NCBI GenBank assembly: GCA_017436845.1
Contig: JAFSCJ010000021.1
Span: forward strand, 1 to 58,009
Source: Muribaculaceae bacterium
GTDB taxonomy: Bacteria; Bacteroidota; Bacteroidia; Bacteroidales; Muribaculaceae
Direction: 5' to 3'
DNA: 58,009 nt
Shown piece after piece: positions 16,775-26,089 of the stretch (positions within the stretch are counted from its first letter, which is position 1; every line of letters starts with the position of its first letter). The notes beneath the pieces were generated by a model. The model was not told the origin of the DNA and searched no databases. It was given only the letters and a program-made list of their open reading frames with translations. The position numbers and the translations under genes were made by a program.

Positions 16775-16880
16775 AATTATGAGTATTTACAATGTAAAAT
16801 TAAAATTTTTAAGTGAACGTTCAAAGTAGTTATAATATAAAAATGTAATTTTGTAGTCAAATAATCCAATAAATATAACA

Positions 16881-17981
16881 GTGAATAAAAGAATAATATC
16901 GTTGTCATTGTTCCTGGCGGTAGTATCGGGAGTGGCATTTGCTTGTACATCGGCAATAATTAGTGGAAGTGCGTCGAAAAGCGGACGTCCTTTATTGTGG
17001 AAACACAGGGATGCCGGTGTAGAGGATAATTTTGTTGCGAAGATTGAAGCAAAGAGTGCTGAAGGATTTGACTATGTTGCATTATTTAATGCTGAGGATT
17101 CGACATATCGTGATGCATGGTTAGGTATGAATGAGGTCGGTTTTGCAATAATGAATACTGCGTCATATAATCTTGCTCCAGATACCACAGATTATAAGGA
17201 TAGAGAAGGTATAGTGATGGCATTGGCATTAAGTAAATGTCGCACTCTTGATGATTTTGAAAATTTGTTAGATACATTGCCGAAACCAATGGGCGTCCAA
17301 GCAAATTTCGGATTGATAGATGCATCAGGTGATGGTGCATACTATGAAACAGATGATTATAGTTATGTGAAATATTCGTTAAAAGATACTAAAGATGGAA
17401 TTCTAATACGTACTAATTATTCACATAATAGAAATGTAGATGGAGGATATGGATACATAAGAGAAGAAAATGCAAGGCAATTACTTGCTCCATACGTTGC
17501 AGGTGATTCTATTTCAGCAGAAACTTTTACAGAAGGGTTATCTTGTTCATTCTTTCATTCATTGATAGGTAGAGATTTTTCAAATGGGGGCGATAGATGG
17601 GTAATAGATCAAGATTTCATTCCTCGTCGTTCGTCAACAGCTTCAGTTGTTATCGAAGGTGTAAGGCCGGGTGAAAATTCGTCATTATCAATAATGTGGA
17701 CAAAAATAGGTTACCCTCCATGTTCTCATGTTGTTCCTGTAATGGTAGAAGATATCCCTCGTGAATTGCAACCCGATCCATTGACATGGCATAGTCCATT
17801 GTGTGATTTCGTTGTGGAGCAAAAACATAAAGTGTTTTCAATAAAAAGAGGCAGTGGCAACAACTATATTGATATGGATTTGTTGAAAAAAATTATGCAA
17901 CAAGAATCTAAAATCAGTCAAGAGAATTATAAAAAAGGATATCTCAAACGAGAAGAAAAAGCAAAATCATTAAAGAAATGA
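16881..17981 (+). CDS. C45-family (acyl-CoA:6-APA acyltransferase/carcinine hydrolase-like) Ntn hydrolase
   Basis: A 366-residue exported protein that starts with GTG. The signal peptide (about residues 1-21) ends directly before Cys22 in CTSAIISGSASKSGRPLLWKH. This is the pattern of an N-terminal-nucleophile hydrolase in which cleavage exposes the catalytic cysteine. Downstream motifs such as AWLGMNEVGFAIMNTASYN, NFGLIDASGDGAYYET and IRTNYS fit the C45/linear amide C-N hydrolase group. Substrates in this group range from acyl-amino acids to beta-alanyl peptides and cannot be specified. A lipoprotein reading of the same cysteine is possible but less likely. The stop overlaps the next start by 4 nt. 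Confidence 0.85.
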   Translation: MNKRIISLSLFLAVVSGVAFACTSAIISGSASKSGRPLLWKHRDAGVEDNFVAKIEAKSAEGFDYVALFNAEDSTYRDAWLGMNEVGFAIMNTASYNLAPDTTDYKDREGIVMALALSKCRTLDDFENLLDTLPKPMGVQANFGLIDASGDGAYYETDDYSYVKYSLKDTKDGILIRTNYSHNRNVDGGYGYIREENARQLLAPYVAGDSISAETFTEGLSCSFFHSLIGRDFSNGGDRWVIDQDFIPRRSSTASVVIEGVRPGENSSLSIMWTKIGYPPCSHVVPVMVEDIPRELQPDPLTWHSPLCDFVVEQKHKVFSIKRGSGNNYIDMDLLKKIMQQESKISQENYKKGYLKREEKAKSLKK

Positions 17982-18349
17982 GCGCAGCAGTTTGGACAAT
18001 AATATTATTAGTAGTGTCAAATGTTTTTATGACATTTGCGTGGTATGGTCATCTTAAATTACAAGCTACCGGCGTGTCATCAAATTGGCCGTTATTTGTT
18101 GTAATATTGTTTTCTTGGGCAATAGCTTTTTTTGAATATTGTTGTCAAGTTCCGGCTAATCGAATTGGATTTGATGGAAACGGGGGCCCATTTTCACTGA
18201 TACAGTTAAAAGTTATGCAAGAAGTAATCACGCTTGTGGTGTTTGTGATATTTAGTTTGTTTGCATTTGAAGGGACGGAAATAAAATGGAATCATATTCT
18301 GGCTTTTGTTTTCCTTGTTGTTGCGGTATATTTGGTATTTATGAAATAA
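17978..18349 (+). CDS. DUF486 small multidrug-transporter-like membrane protein
   Basis: A 123-residue protein with four predicted transmembrane helices: IILLVVSNVFMTFAWYGHL, WPLFVVILFSWAIAFFEYC, VMQEVITLVVFVIFSLFAF and HILAFVFLVVAVYLVFMK. The QVPANRIGFDGNGGPFS loop is the DUF486 hallmark. The family belongs to the drug/metabolite transporter superfamily but has no firmly established substrate. It overlaps the C45 hydrolase stop (ATGA), so translation is probably coupled. Confidence 0.88.
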   Translation: MSAAVWTIILLVVSNVFMTFAWYGHLKLQATGVSSNWPLFVVILFSWAIAFFEYCCQVPANRIGFDGNGGPFSLIQLKVMQEVITLVVFVIFSLFAFEGTEIKWNHILAFVFLVVAVYLVFMK

Positions 18350-18437
18350 AAATCAAAAAATTTAAATTTTCGACAGACTTTTTCCTGTGTTACTTGTTAT
18401 AATGGTGTAATGTATAACCAAATAAATTCAAGTAATT

Positions 18438-18632
18438 ATGTGTGGGAAATTAAAATTTATAATGGCATTTGTAGGTGGAGCAGTTGCCGGAGCAGGAGTC
18501 GCTCTATTGTTTGCTCCTCAAAAAGGTGAAGATTTGCGTGCTCAAATTAAAGAAATGCTTAAGAAAAAAGGCATGTGTAATTGCGATGCTCGAGTCGAAG
18601 AAATTGTAGAAGAATTGAACGTAAAAAGTTAA
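18438..18632 (+). CDS. YtxH-domain small membrane protein
   Basis: A 64-residue protein with a glycine-rich hydrophobic N-terminal segment (IMAFVGGAVAGAGVALLFAP) followed by QKGEDLRAQIKEMLKKKG, which is the YtxH pattern of one short membrane helix and a basic helical tail. YtxH proteins are often stress-induced and are of unknown function. It heads a trio with the holin-like protein and the 89-residue protein, separated from them by a terminator-like hairpin. Confidence 0.85.
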   Translation: MCGKLKFIMAFVGGAVAGAGVALLFAPQKGEDLRAQIKEMLKKKGMCNCDARVEEIVEELNVKS

Positions 18633-18658
18633 TTCTTGATTTTAAAATTTAATCTATT

Positions 18659-18706
18659 GGCATTAAATCAACTTAATACTATAAGGCTGATTTAATGCCT
18701 TTTATT
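18659..18706 (+). terminator. Intrinsic terminator between the YtxH and holin-like genes
   Basis: GGCATTAAATCA (18659-18670) and TGATTTAATGCC (18688-18699) form a perfect 12-bp stem with a 17-nt loop, followed by TTTTATT. The stem is AT-rich, so termination may be partial and may let some transcription through into the next gene. Confidence 0.7.
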
Positions 18707-18712
18707 GTAACT

Positions 18713-19057
18713 ATGGAAACAAAAAATACTTATCCATCATTCCTGAGATTATTTAAAGAGCTAATAATGCTTGAGATAGACTTTGTTAAGTTGACATTAG
18801 CAGAAAAGGTAATAATATTGTTATCTGTCTTATCTCTATCATTTATTGCGTTAATAATAGTGATATGCGCAATGTTGTTTATCTCTATAGGTGTAGTGAA
18901 AATGCTCTCTATGGTTGTCCCAGATTATTTGGGATATATAATAATCGGAGTGTTTTATATATTGTTGTTGATTGTGTTGTTAAGTCTAAAAAGAATATTG
19001 ATTGTCGATCCTATTTCTCGTTTAATAACAAAGTTGATACTAAATAAACCAAAATAA
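18713..19057 (+). CDS. Phage-holin-family-like (YqjE-type) membrane protein
   Basis: A protein of 114 residues from the ATG at 18713. The frame is open from 18695, but that earlier ATG lies inside the terminator stem, so METKNTYPSF is the better start. A short cytoplasmic helix (FLRLFKELIMLEIDFVKLTL) is followed by two strong transmembrane helices (VIILLSVLSLSFIALIIVIC with AMLFI, and YIIIGVFYILLLIVLL). This is the YqjE/putative Actinobacteriophage holin III layout. It is not a phage gene here: it sits in the common YtxH/holin-like/small-protein trio and nothing phage-like is near. Confidence 0.75.
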   Translation: METKNTYPSFLRLFKELIMLEIDFVKLTLAEKVIILLSVLSLSFIALIIVICAMLFISIGVVKMLSMVVPDYLGYIIIGVFYILLLIVLLSLKRILIVDPISRLITKLILNKPK

Positions 19058-19064
19058 AGCTATT

Positions 19065-19334
19065 ATGAAAGATCAAATAGATAAAAAATGGACTGGCTAT
19101 AAATTTGACGAATTAAAATATCGGATAGTAGTAAACCGAGTGTCTTTTAAAATTGCAACGCAACGCATTGCTGATTTAGGGAGGAAGGAGGTAATATATT
19201 CGTTAAATAATGTTGGTGGCAAATCACTAACTGTAAATTTTGAAAAAGTAATGTCAGCATTAAGCTATTTTGAGGCTATGGTAAGAATCGTTAAGCGATT
19301 ACGTGAGATTTTAACTGAGTTAAAATGCAGATGA
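19065..19334 (+). CDS. Small basic protein of unknown function, third member of the YtxH trio
   Basis: An 89-residue protein, strongly basic and helical, without signal peptide or membrane segment. It starts 7 nt after the holin-like gene and is surely co-transcribed with it. No family was recognised from sequence. By position it corresponds to the YqjK-like partner that often follows YtxH and YqjE-type genes. Confidence 0.65.
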   Translation: MKDQIDKKWTGYKFDELKYRIVVNRVSFKIATQRIADLGRKEVIYSLNNVGGKSLTVNFEKVMSALSYFEAMVRIVKRLREILTELKCR

Positions 19335-19414
19335 AAATATTGATTTGTTGCAGTGTTGATTATTTAGTGAATAATTAATACCTTTGTCATATTGTGTAAT
19401 TGAAATTTTGACTT

Positions 19415-19795
19415 ATGAAAAAATTATTTCTATCTATTACGATTGCTTTATTGATGACTGCTTGTGCTCCATCAACTAAGCAAGATTATATGGCTGAGTT
19501 TGGAGAATTTATCGAAACTATTTCAGAGAAATCATCTGAATATAATACTGGTGATTGGGCGTCAGCAGATGCTGAGTTTGATAAATTCTTAGGTGAGTGG
19601 TATGATAAATATGAGCCAGAAATGACTCTAAACGACAAGATGCAAATTGTTGCATGGACTACTGCCTATAATTACCATAAAGGGGTAAGCAAAGCAGGTG
19701 TTGTTATTGATGAATTGGGGAATGATCTTAATGAAGGAATGAAAGAATTAGGAAAAGGAATTGAGGAGATAGGAAAATCAATGCAAGAAGATTAA
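19415..19795 (+). CDS. Small lipoprotein of unknown function (DUF6565-like)
   Basis: A 126-residue protein with a lipobox at ALLMTAC (Cys17), so it is probably an outer-membrane-associated lipoprotein. The mature part is acidic and helical (EFGEFIETISEKSSEYNTGD, then DFDKF-like DAEFDKFLGEWY). It ends in a repetitive GNDLNEGMKELGKGIEEIGK stretch, a heptad-like amphipathic helix. I recall a Bacteroidales family (DUF6565) with this look but am not certain of the assignment. The function is unknown. Confidence 0.6.
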   Translation: MKKLFLSITIALLMTACAPSTKQDYMAEFGEFIETISEKSSEYNTGDWASADAEFDKFLGEWYDKYEPEMTLNDKMQIVAWTTAYNYHKGVSKAGVVIDELGNDLNEGMKELGKGIEEIGKSMQED

Positions 19796-19824
19796 GATAT
19801 TCTGATAAAGGAGCATAGTGAAAA

Positions 19825-20673
19825 ATGAATGATTATATAGAAACGCGTTTCCAAGTAGAACCATGTGATGAAATTGCGACAGATATTTTGGCGGCAATTT
19901 TATGTGAGAATGGCTATGAAAGTTTTGTCCCGGATGAAACAGGTTTGACAGCTTATATAAAAAGAGAACTGTTTAATTCTGAAATTTTGACTGATGTTTT
20001 ATCATCGTTTCCTATGGATAATAAAATCACATTAAGTCATGAAATTATAGAGGGTCAGGATTGGAATAGTGAATGGGAGAAAAATTATTTTCAACCAATA
20101 GTAGTAGGGGATAAATGTGTTATTCACAGTTCTTTTCATAATAATATACCATTGGTAGATTATGATATAGTTATTGATCCTAAAATGGCATTTGGGACAG
20201 GACACCATGCTACAACTTCGTTGATAATACGTCAGTTATTAGAGATGAATTTGCTCGATAAGGATGTAATAGATATGGGTACCGGAACAGGAATTCTTGC
20301 TATATTGTGTGCGATGTGTGGTGCTAAGAATGTGTCAGCAATAGAAATTGATGAATTTGCTTATGTTAACGCTGTTGAAAATGTAAAATTAAATGGAGTG
20401 CCACAAATAAATGTTCTTCATGGAGACGCAACATTATTAAAAGGTGAAAATAGAGTAGATGTTTTCATCGCAAATATAAATAGAAATATAATAACAAATG
20501 ATATTAATGCTTATGCTGATAAATTAAAGCGAGAAGGTGTAATGCTGTTGAGCGGGTTTTACGAGGAAGATATTCCTGTGATTATGGAAAAAGCCAATTT
20601 ATTGGGCCTTAAACATAAATCTCATTATGTGCAAGATAAATGGTCTTGTTTAATATTAGAAAAAATTGTGTAA
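19825..20673 (+). CDS. prmA: Ribosomal protein L11 methyltransferase
   Basis: PrmA trimethylates amino groups of ribosomal protein L11 with S-adenosylmethionine. The 282-residue protein has an N-terminal L11-binding region, then DPKMAFGTGHHATTSLIIRQ (substrate and SAM pocket). The SAM motif I is VIDMGTGTGILAILCAMCGA (about 150-169), followed by the acidic loop AIEIDEFAYVNAVENVKLN and the catalytic-site motif FIANINRNI, where NPPY-type methyltransferases differ. Length and order match PrmA. The downstream region (20674-20854) has no gene and carries the leu promoter. Confidence 0.95.
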   Translation: MNDYIETRFQVEPCDEIATDILAAILCENGYESFVPDETGLTAYIKRELFNSEILTDVLSSFPMDNKITLSHEIIEGQDWNSEWEKNYFQPIVVGDKCVIHSSFHNNIPLVDYDIVIDPKMAFGTGHHATTSLIIRQLLEMNLLDKDVIDMGTGTGILAILCAMCGAKNVSAIEIDEFAYVNAVENVKLNGVPQINVLHGDATLLKGENRVDVFIANINRNIITNDINAYADKLKREGVMLLSGFYEEDIPVIMEKANLLGLKHKSHYVQDKWSCLILEKIV

Positions 20674-20794
20674 TAATACCATATTGTTGTGATTTTTAAA
20701 TTTATTACATTGTTTTTATTTTGAATTAAAAGCAATATGTTTATTTTTATAATAAATTAAAACTGAAACTTTCTTGAAAATTTATGCACTTTTA

Positions 20795-20826
20795 TTTGAT
20801 TATATAAAATAAAGGTGCTATTTTTG
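20795..20826 (+). promoter_or_regulatory. Promoter of the leucine operon
   Basis: TTTG at 20795-20798, a 20-nt spacer, then TATTTTTG (continuing CA) at 20819-20826. Both elements match consensus. The start of transcription should be near 20832, about 22 nt before the leader peptide. Confidence 0.75.
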
Positions 20827-20854
20827 CATTGAAAAACGAATCAGTTTGTTTTAT

Positions 20855-20917
20855 ATGAATGACTTGTTAAATCTTTTCTTAATATTTATCATCTTGGTGT
20901 TAGGGCTAATAATGTGA
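20855..20917 (+). CDS. leuL: Leu/Ile-rich leader peptide of the leucine operon
   Basis: A 20-codon frame, ATG to TGA, encoding MNDLLNLFLIFIILVLGLIM. Seven of 20 residues are Leu, four are Ile and one is Val, so 12 of 20 are branched-chain amino acids. It follows a consensus promoter and precedes an intrinsic terminator ahead of leuA, the classical layout for transcription attenuation: ribosome stalling at Leu (or Ile) codons would favour read-through. It uses several Leu codons (TTG, TTA, CTT, CTA). The gene symbol is by function and position. Confidence 0.8.
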   Translation: MNDLLNLFLIFIILVLGLIM

Positions 20918-20955
20918 TATCAAGAGTTTTATAATGGAAATGAATTAAAATATAC

Positions 20956-20990
20956 TAACCTTTCTTCTCCATGCAGAAAGGTTATTTTTG
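20956..20990 (+). terminator. Attenuator terminator upstream of leuA
   Basis: TAACCTTTCT (20956-20965) and AGAAAGGTTA (20975-20984) form a perfect 10-bp stem with a 9-nt loop, followed by TTTTTG. It sits between the leader peptide and leuA, so it would end most transcripts unless antitermination occurs. A GTTAG (20899-20903) in the leader can pair with CTAAC (20955-20959) of the stem and could act as an antiterminator, but that pairing is short. Confidence 0.75.
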
Positions 20991-21015
20991 TTAAATGAAA
21001 AAATGAATTAAAAAT

Positions 21016-22512
21016 ATGAGTGATAGATTATTTATATTTGATACGACATTACGTGATGGAGAGCAAGTCCCCGGATGTCAATTGAATACTGTAGAAAAAA
21101 TCGAGGTTGCTAAAGCCTTGGAAGAATTGGGCGTAGATGTAATAGAAGCAGGTTTCCCTGTTTCCAGCCCTGGTGATTTTAATTCGGTTGTAGAAATATC
21201 AAAAGCCGTAACATGGCCTACTATATGCGCTTTGACTCGTGCAGTTGAAAACGATATAAAAGTAGCTGCAGAAGCTTTGCAGTATGCAAAACATAAACGC
21301 ATTCACACCGGTATCGGAACATCAGATTATCATATTAAATATAAGTTTAATTCCACTCGCGAAGATATCATAGAAAGAGCCATCGGTTGCGTTTCTTTTG
21401 CAAAGAAATTTGTCGAAGATGTTCAATTCTATGCTGAAGATGCTGGTCGCACCGATAACGAATATCTCGCACGAGTTGTCGAAGCCGTAATTAAAGCAGG
21501 AGCAACAGTTATTAATATTCCTGATACAACGGGCTATTGTTTGCCATCAGAATTTGGTGAAAAAATTAAATATTTGATGGAAAATGTAAAAGGCATTGAT
21601 AAAGTAACAATTGCAACACATTGTCATAATGATTTGGGAATGGCAACTGCTAATACTATTTCAGGAATTATGAATGGAGCACGTCAAGCGGAAGTTACGA
21701 TAAATGGTATAGGAGAACGTGCCGGAAATACATCTCTTGAAGAAGTGGCAATGATCTGTCGCTCACACAAAGAATTGAATATTGACACTAATATCAATAC
21801 AACAAAACTTTATGGCATTTCTCGCATGGTTTCAAGCCTCATGAATATGCCTGTTCAGCCCAATAAGGCAATTGTCGGTCGTAACGCATTTGCGCATTCA
21901 TCAGGTATACATCAAGATGGTGTTTTGAAAAATCGTGAAAGTTATGAAATAATTGATCCTAAAGATGTTGGCGTTGATGAAAATTCAATTGTATTGACAG
22001 CACGTAGTGGACGTGCAGCATTGAAACATCGTCTTCATGTGCTTGGTATTGATTTGGATAAGGATGCTCTTGACAAAGCTTATGAAGGATTCCTTCGTCT
22101 TGCCGATAAGAAGAAAGAAATTAACGATGATGATGTATTGATGCTTGCAGGTAAACATAATGCTGCTACTCGACGCATTAAACTTGATTTCTTGCAAGTA
22201 ACAAGCGGAGTGGGTATTCATTCTGTAGCAAGTGTGGGACTTGATATTGCTGGTGAAAAATTTGAAGCATGTGCATCTGGTAATGGACCTGTAGATGCGG
22301 CAATTTCGGCAATTAAGTTAATAATTCGACGCACAATGACTGTTAAAGAATTCTTGATCCAAGCAATAAATAAAGGAAGTAACGATATAGGTAAAGTACA
22401 TATGACTGTTGAGCATGATGGAAATTGCTATTATGGATTCTCAGCAAACACTGATATTGTTGCTGCAAGTGCTGAAGCGTTTATTGATGCTATAAATAAA
22501 TTTGTTCATTAA
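21016..22512 (+). CDS. leuA: 2-isopropylmalate synthase
   Basis: The first committed step of leucine synthesis: acetyl-CoA plus 2-oxoisovalerate gives 2-isopropylmalate. The 498-residue protein has the HMGL-like barrel with [28 protein letters not shown], the metal-binding THCHNDLG motif (about residues 202-209) and [19 protein letters not shown]-terminal LeuA-dimer regulatory domain follows ([30 protein letters not shown]). That domain is the leucine-feedback site in related enzymes. It is the first structural gene of the attenuated operon, and leuC follows 15 nt later. Confidence 0.96.
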   Translation: MSDRLFIFDTTLRDGEQVPGCQLNTVEKIEVAKALEELGVDVIEAGFPVSSPGDFNSVVEISKAVTWPTICALTRAVENDIKVAAEALQYAKHKRIHTGIGTSDYHIKYKFNSTREDIIERAIGCVSFAKKFVEDVQFYAEDAGRTDNEYLARVVEAVIKAGATVINIPDTTGYCLPSEFGEKIKYLMENVKGIDKVTIATHCHNDLGMATANTISGIMNGARQAEVTINGIGERAGNTSLEEVAMICRSHKELNIDTNINTTKLYGISRMVSSLMNMPVQPNKAIVGRNAFAHSSGIHQDGVLKNRESYEIIDPKDVGVDENSIVLTARSGRAALKHRLHVLGIDLDKDALDKAYEGFLRLADKKKEINDDDVLMLAGKHNAATRRIKLDFLQVTSGVGIHSVASVGLDIAGEKFEACASGNGPVDAAISAIKLIIRRTMTVKEFLIQAINKGSNDIGKVHMTVEHDGNCYYGFSANTDIVAASAEAFIDAINKFVH

Positions 22513-22527
22513 ATAATTGTGTAAAAG

Positions 22528-23922
22528 ATGGCAAATACACTATTTGATAAAATATGGGATGCTCATGTTGTAAATTTAATAGAAGGAGGTCCCACTCAAC
22601 TATATATTGATCGTCATTATTGTCATGAGGTAACAAGTCCTCAAGCTTTTGATGGATTGCGCCAACGTGGATTAAGTGTCTTTCGTCCCGGAAAGACAAT
22701 ATGTTCACCTGACCATAATATTCCCACGATGAATCAAGATAAACCAATTAATGATCCTGTCTCTCGTAATCAAGTAGAAACATTGACTCGCAATGCTAAT
22801 GATTTTGGGTTGACATTATATGGTCTTGGTCATAAGAAAAATGGTATTATTCACGTGATTGGTCCGGAAAACGGATTGACATTACCTGGATATACAATTG
22901 TTTGTGGAGATAGCCACACATCTACTCATGGTGCGTTTGGTGCAGTCGCATTTGGTATTGGGACAAGTGAAGTAGAAATGGTACTTGCATCACAATGTAT
23001 TCTTCAGCCTAAACCTAAAACAATGCGCATTAATGTTAATGGCAAATTGCGTGAAGGAGTAACAGCAAAAGATATTGCTTTATATATCATTGCAAAAATG
23101 ACCACAGGTGGTGCAACAGGATATTTTGTAGAATATGCAGGTGATACAATACGTAATCTGTCAATGGAAGAACGCATGACTGTGTGTAACCTTTCAATTG
23201 AAATGGGCGCTCGAGGAGGTATGATTGCCCCAGATGAAACAACATTTGAATATTGCAAAGACCGAGAATTTGCTCCTAAAGGAGAAGAATGGGAAAAAGC
23301 CGTAGCATATTGGCGCACTCTCAAGAGTGATGATAATGCAGTGTTTGATAAAGAAATAAACTTTGATGCTACTGACATAGAGCCACGCATAACATTCGGT
23401 ACAAATCCTGGTATGGGTATTGGTATTACAGAAGCTATTCCAGCTCCCGACCCTGAAGATGAAGCAGGTAAAATCTCATATGCAAAATCTCTTGAATATA
23501 TGGGATTTGAGGTGGGGCAGAAACTTGAGGGTTATCCTATCGATTATGTTTTTCTTGGTAGTTGTACCAATGGTCGCATTGAGGATTTCCGTGCATTTGC
23601 CAATTTTGTAAAAGGAAAGAAAAAAGCCGACAATATTACAGCTTGGCTTGTCCCAGGTTCATGGATGGTAAATGACCAAATAAAAGCTGAAGGTCTTGAT
23701 AAAATTCTTGAAGATGCAGGATTTGAATTACGTCAACCCGGTTGTTCGGCATGTTTAGCAATGAATGAAGATAAAGTTCCTGCCGGAAAAATTGCTGTTT
23801 CTACTTCAAATCGTAATTTTGAAGGACGTCAAGGTCCCGGCTCTCGAACAATTCTAGCCGGACCGCTTGTTGCTGCCGCAACTGCAATAGCTGGAGTATT
23901 AACAGATCCTCGTAATAAATAG
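22528..23922 (+). CDS. leuC: 3-isopropylmalate dehydratase large subunit
   Basis: LeuCD isomerises 2- to 3-isopropylmalate, and LeuC is the aconitase-like, 4Fe-4S-containing large subunit. The 464-residue protein has [20 protein letters not shown] (substrate site), and the three cluster cysteines in [10 protein letters not shown] and in [11 protein letters not shown]. The [19 protein letters not shown] motif lies near the end. Length is normal for the family. It is the second gene of the operon and is followed by leuD after 28 nt. Confidence 0.96.
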   Translation: MANTLFDKIWDAHVVNLIEGGPTQLYIDRHYCHEVTSPQAFDGLRQRGLSVFRPGKTICSPDHNIPTMNQDKPINDPVSRNQVETLTRNANDFGLTLYGLGHKKNGIIHVIGPENGLTLPGYTIVCGDSHTSTHGAFGAVAFGIGTSEVEMVLASQCILQPKPKTMRINVNGKLREGVTAKDIALYIIAKMTTGGATGYFVEYAGDTIRNLSMEERMTVCNLSIEMGARGGMIAPDETTFEYCKDREFAPKGEEWEKAVAYWRTLKSDDNAVFDKEINFDATDIEPRITFGTNPGMGIGITEAIPAPDPEDEAGKISYAKSLEYMGFEVGQKLEGYPIDYVFLGSCTNGRIEDFRAFANFVKGKKKADNITAWLVPGSWMVNDQIKAEGLDKILEDAGFELRQPGCSACLAMNEDKVPAGKIAVSTSNRNFEGRQGPGSRTILAGPLVAAATAIAGVLTDPRNK

Positions 23923-23950
23923 TGCAAACGCATAATTTGAATTAAAGAAG

Positions 23951-24538
23951 ATGAAAGAAAAATTCTCAGTTATAACATCAACATGTGTACCTCTTCCAGT
24001 GGAAAATGTTGATACTGATCAAATAATCCCAGCACGTTTTCTGAAAGCTACATCACGTGAGGGTTTTGGCGAAAATCTTTTCCGAGATTGGCGCTATGAT
24101 AAAGATGGTAATCCAATTAAAGATTTTGTGTTGAACGATCCTACCTATTCAGGATGTATCCTTGTGGCTGGTAAAAATTTTGGTTCTGGGTCAAGTCGTG
24201 AACATGCCGCATGGGCAATAGCTGATTATGGATTTCGTGTAGTAGTGTCAAGTTTCTTTGCTGATATTCACAAAAATAACGAATTAAACAATTTTGTTTT
24301 ACCTGTCGTCGTTTCAGAAGCATTTCTTGCCGAATTATTTGATTCAATTTCTGCCAATCCAAAAACAGAAGTATGCGTAGATCTTCCTGAACAAACAATT
24401 ACAAACCTTGCTACAGGTAAAAGTGAAACATTTGAAATAAATCCCTATAAGAAACATTGTTTGATGAATGGTCTTGACGATATCGAATTTCTTTTGTCAA
24501 AGAAAAATGATATTGAAGCTTGGGAATTAAAAAAATAG
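23951..24538 (+). CDS. leuD: 3-isopropylmalate dehydratase small subunit
   Basis: The swivelling small subunit that completes the active site with LeuC. The 195-residue protein has the [17 protein letters not shown] segment and the [20 protein letters not shown] motif typical of the subunit. It ends in a charged helical tail ([18 protein letters not shown]). Length fits. It is encoded 15 nt upstream of the second synthase gene. Confidence 0.95.
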   Translation: MKEKFSVITSTCVPLPVENVDTDQIIPARFLKATSREGFGENLFRDWRYDKDGNPIKDFVLNDPTYSGCILVAGKNFGSGSSREHAAWAIADYGFRVVVSSFFADIHKNNELNNFVLPVVVSEAFLAELFDSISANPKTEVCVDLPEQTITNLATGKSETFEINPYKKHCLMNGLDDIEFLLSKKNDIEAWELKK

Positions 24539-24553
24539 CACAAATTCCTACTT

Positions 24554-26071
24554 ATGAAAGTAGAGATATTAGATACTACATTGCGTGATGGCGAGCAGAC
24601 CTCAGGAGTCTCATTTTCAGCATCTGAGAAATTGGGTATTGCTCGTCTTTTGCTTGAAGAATTACTCATTCCACGCATTGAAATAGCATCGGCTCGTGTG
24701 TCCGATGGCGAATTTGATGCTGTGCGCATGGTTTGTGATTGGGCAAAGCGCATGGGGCACATTGATAAAATTGAAGTACTTGGATTTCTTGATAACGGTC
24801 TCTCTATCGAATGGGTAAAGAATGTAGGTGCGCGTGTAATAAATTTATTATCCAAAGGATCAGAAAAGCATTGTTTGTATCAATTGAAACAAACTCCAGA
24901 GCAACACATTAATACAATTACAAAAAATGTAGAGGATGCTGTTGCTGCCGGATTGACGGTAAATCTTTATCTTGAAGATTGGTCAAACGGTATGAAAAAC
25001 TCATATAACTATGTTTATAAGCTCATGGATGCTTTGCGTCATTTGCCCATTAAACGTTTCATGCTACCTGATACACTTGGAATATTAAATCCATATGATA
25101 CGCTCGCACATGTGCAACGCATGATAAAACGTTATCCTGAGTTGCATTTTGATTTTCATGCTCATAATGATTATGACCTGGCTACATCAAATGTATATGC
25201 TGCCATATTAGGTGGCGCGCGTGGTGTTCATTGTACGGTAAATGGTCTTGGTGAGCGTGCCGGAAATGCTTGTTTGTCAAGTGTAGTTGCGTTAATCCAT
25301 GACCAATTAGAACGTGAAACTGGTGTTGATGAGACAAAGATTAACAAAGTGAGTCGCATAGTCGAATCATTCTCAGGAGTTCTTATTCCTCAAAATAAGC
25401 CCATTGTAGGAGAAAGTGTGTTTACTCAATGTGCCGGTATTCATGCCGATGGCGATAATAAAAATAATCTCTATTATAATGACTTATTACCTGAAAGATT
25501 TGGACGTGAACGAGAATATGCTTTAGGTAAAACATCGGGAAAAGCCAATATCAAGAAAAATCTTGAGGCATTAGGTATTGAGTTGAATGATGAGCAGATA
25601 CAACTTGTAACACAACGTATTATAGAGCTTGGCGATAAAAAAGAACTTGTAACCCAAGGAGATCTACCGTTTATTGTTGCCGATGTAATTAAGCAGCAAA
25701 CGGTATCTGACAAAGTGCGCATAATCAATTATGCACTAAATCTTTCTCAGGGGTTGCGACCTACAGCTACGATTAAACTTGCAATAGGAGAACAGGAGTT
25801 TCAGGAGTCGGCTGTTGGAGATGGACAATATGATGCATTTGTAAAAGCTGTACGAAATATTTATATCGAAAGACTTGGCAGGGAATTCCCTACATTAACA
25901 AATTATGCTGTAAATATACCTCCGGGCGGGCAAACTGATGCACTTGTTCACACAACAATATCGTGGGATTATAAAGGTCATGCAATAAAGACACGTGGAC
26001 TTGATGCTGACCAAACTGAGGCTGCTATACAAGCAACAATAAAAATATTGAATATAATTGAAAATTTATAA
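24554..26071 (+). CDS. Isopropylmalate/citramalate synthase-family paralogue
   Basis: A 505-residue protein of the same DRE-TIM metallolyase family as LeuA, with [20 protein letters not shown], the FDFHAHNDYDLATSN metal motif, VNGLGERAGNACLSSVVAL, FTQCAGIHADGD and a C-terminal domain with a LeuA_dimer-like part (SQGLRPTATIKLAIGEQEFQ, then VGDGQYDAFVKAV). It is clearly diverged from the LeuA in the same operon. Its placement between leuD and leuB fits a second product channelled through LeuCD and LeuB, which is what (R)-citramalate synthase does in isoleucine synthesis from pyruvate. Alternatives are a second isopropylmalate synthase or a homocitrate-like enzyme. The substrate is not readable here. 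Confidence 0.8.
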   Translation: MKVEILDTTLRDGEQTSGVSFSASEKLGIARLLLEELLIPRIEIASARVSDGEFDAVRMVCDWAKRMGHIDKIEVLGFLDNGLSIEWVKNVGARVINLLSKGSEKHCLYQLKQTPEQHINTITKNVEDAVAAGLTVNLYLEDWSNGMKNSYNYVYKLMDALRHLPIKRFMLPDTLGILNPYDTLAHVQRMIKRYPELHFDFHAHNDYDLATSNVYAAILGGARGVHCTVNGLGERAGNACLSSVVALIHDQLERETGVDETKINKVSRIVESFSGVLIPQNKPIVGESVFTQCAGIHADGDNKNNLYYNDLLPERFGREREYALGKTSGKANIKKNLEALGIELNDEQIQLVTQRIIELGDKKELVTQGDLPFIVADVIKQQTVSDKVRIINYALNLSQGLRPTATIKLAIGEQEFQESAVGDGQYDAFVKAVRNIYIERLGREFPTLTNYAVNIPPGGQTDALVHTTISWDYKGHAIKTRGLDADQTEAAIQATIKILNIIENL

Positions 26072-26089
26072 TATAAACAATCATAAATC

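Noticed and set aside
18695..18712. Upstream ATG of the holin-like gene (MPFIVT)
   Set aside because: It lies within the terminator stem; the ATG at 18713 gives a normal N terminus.
18713..19057. Prophage holin
   Set aside because: No other phage gene is nearby and the neighbours are the usual YtxH-type stress trio.
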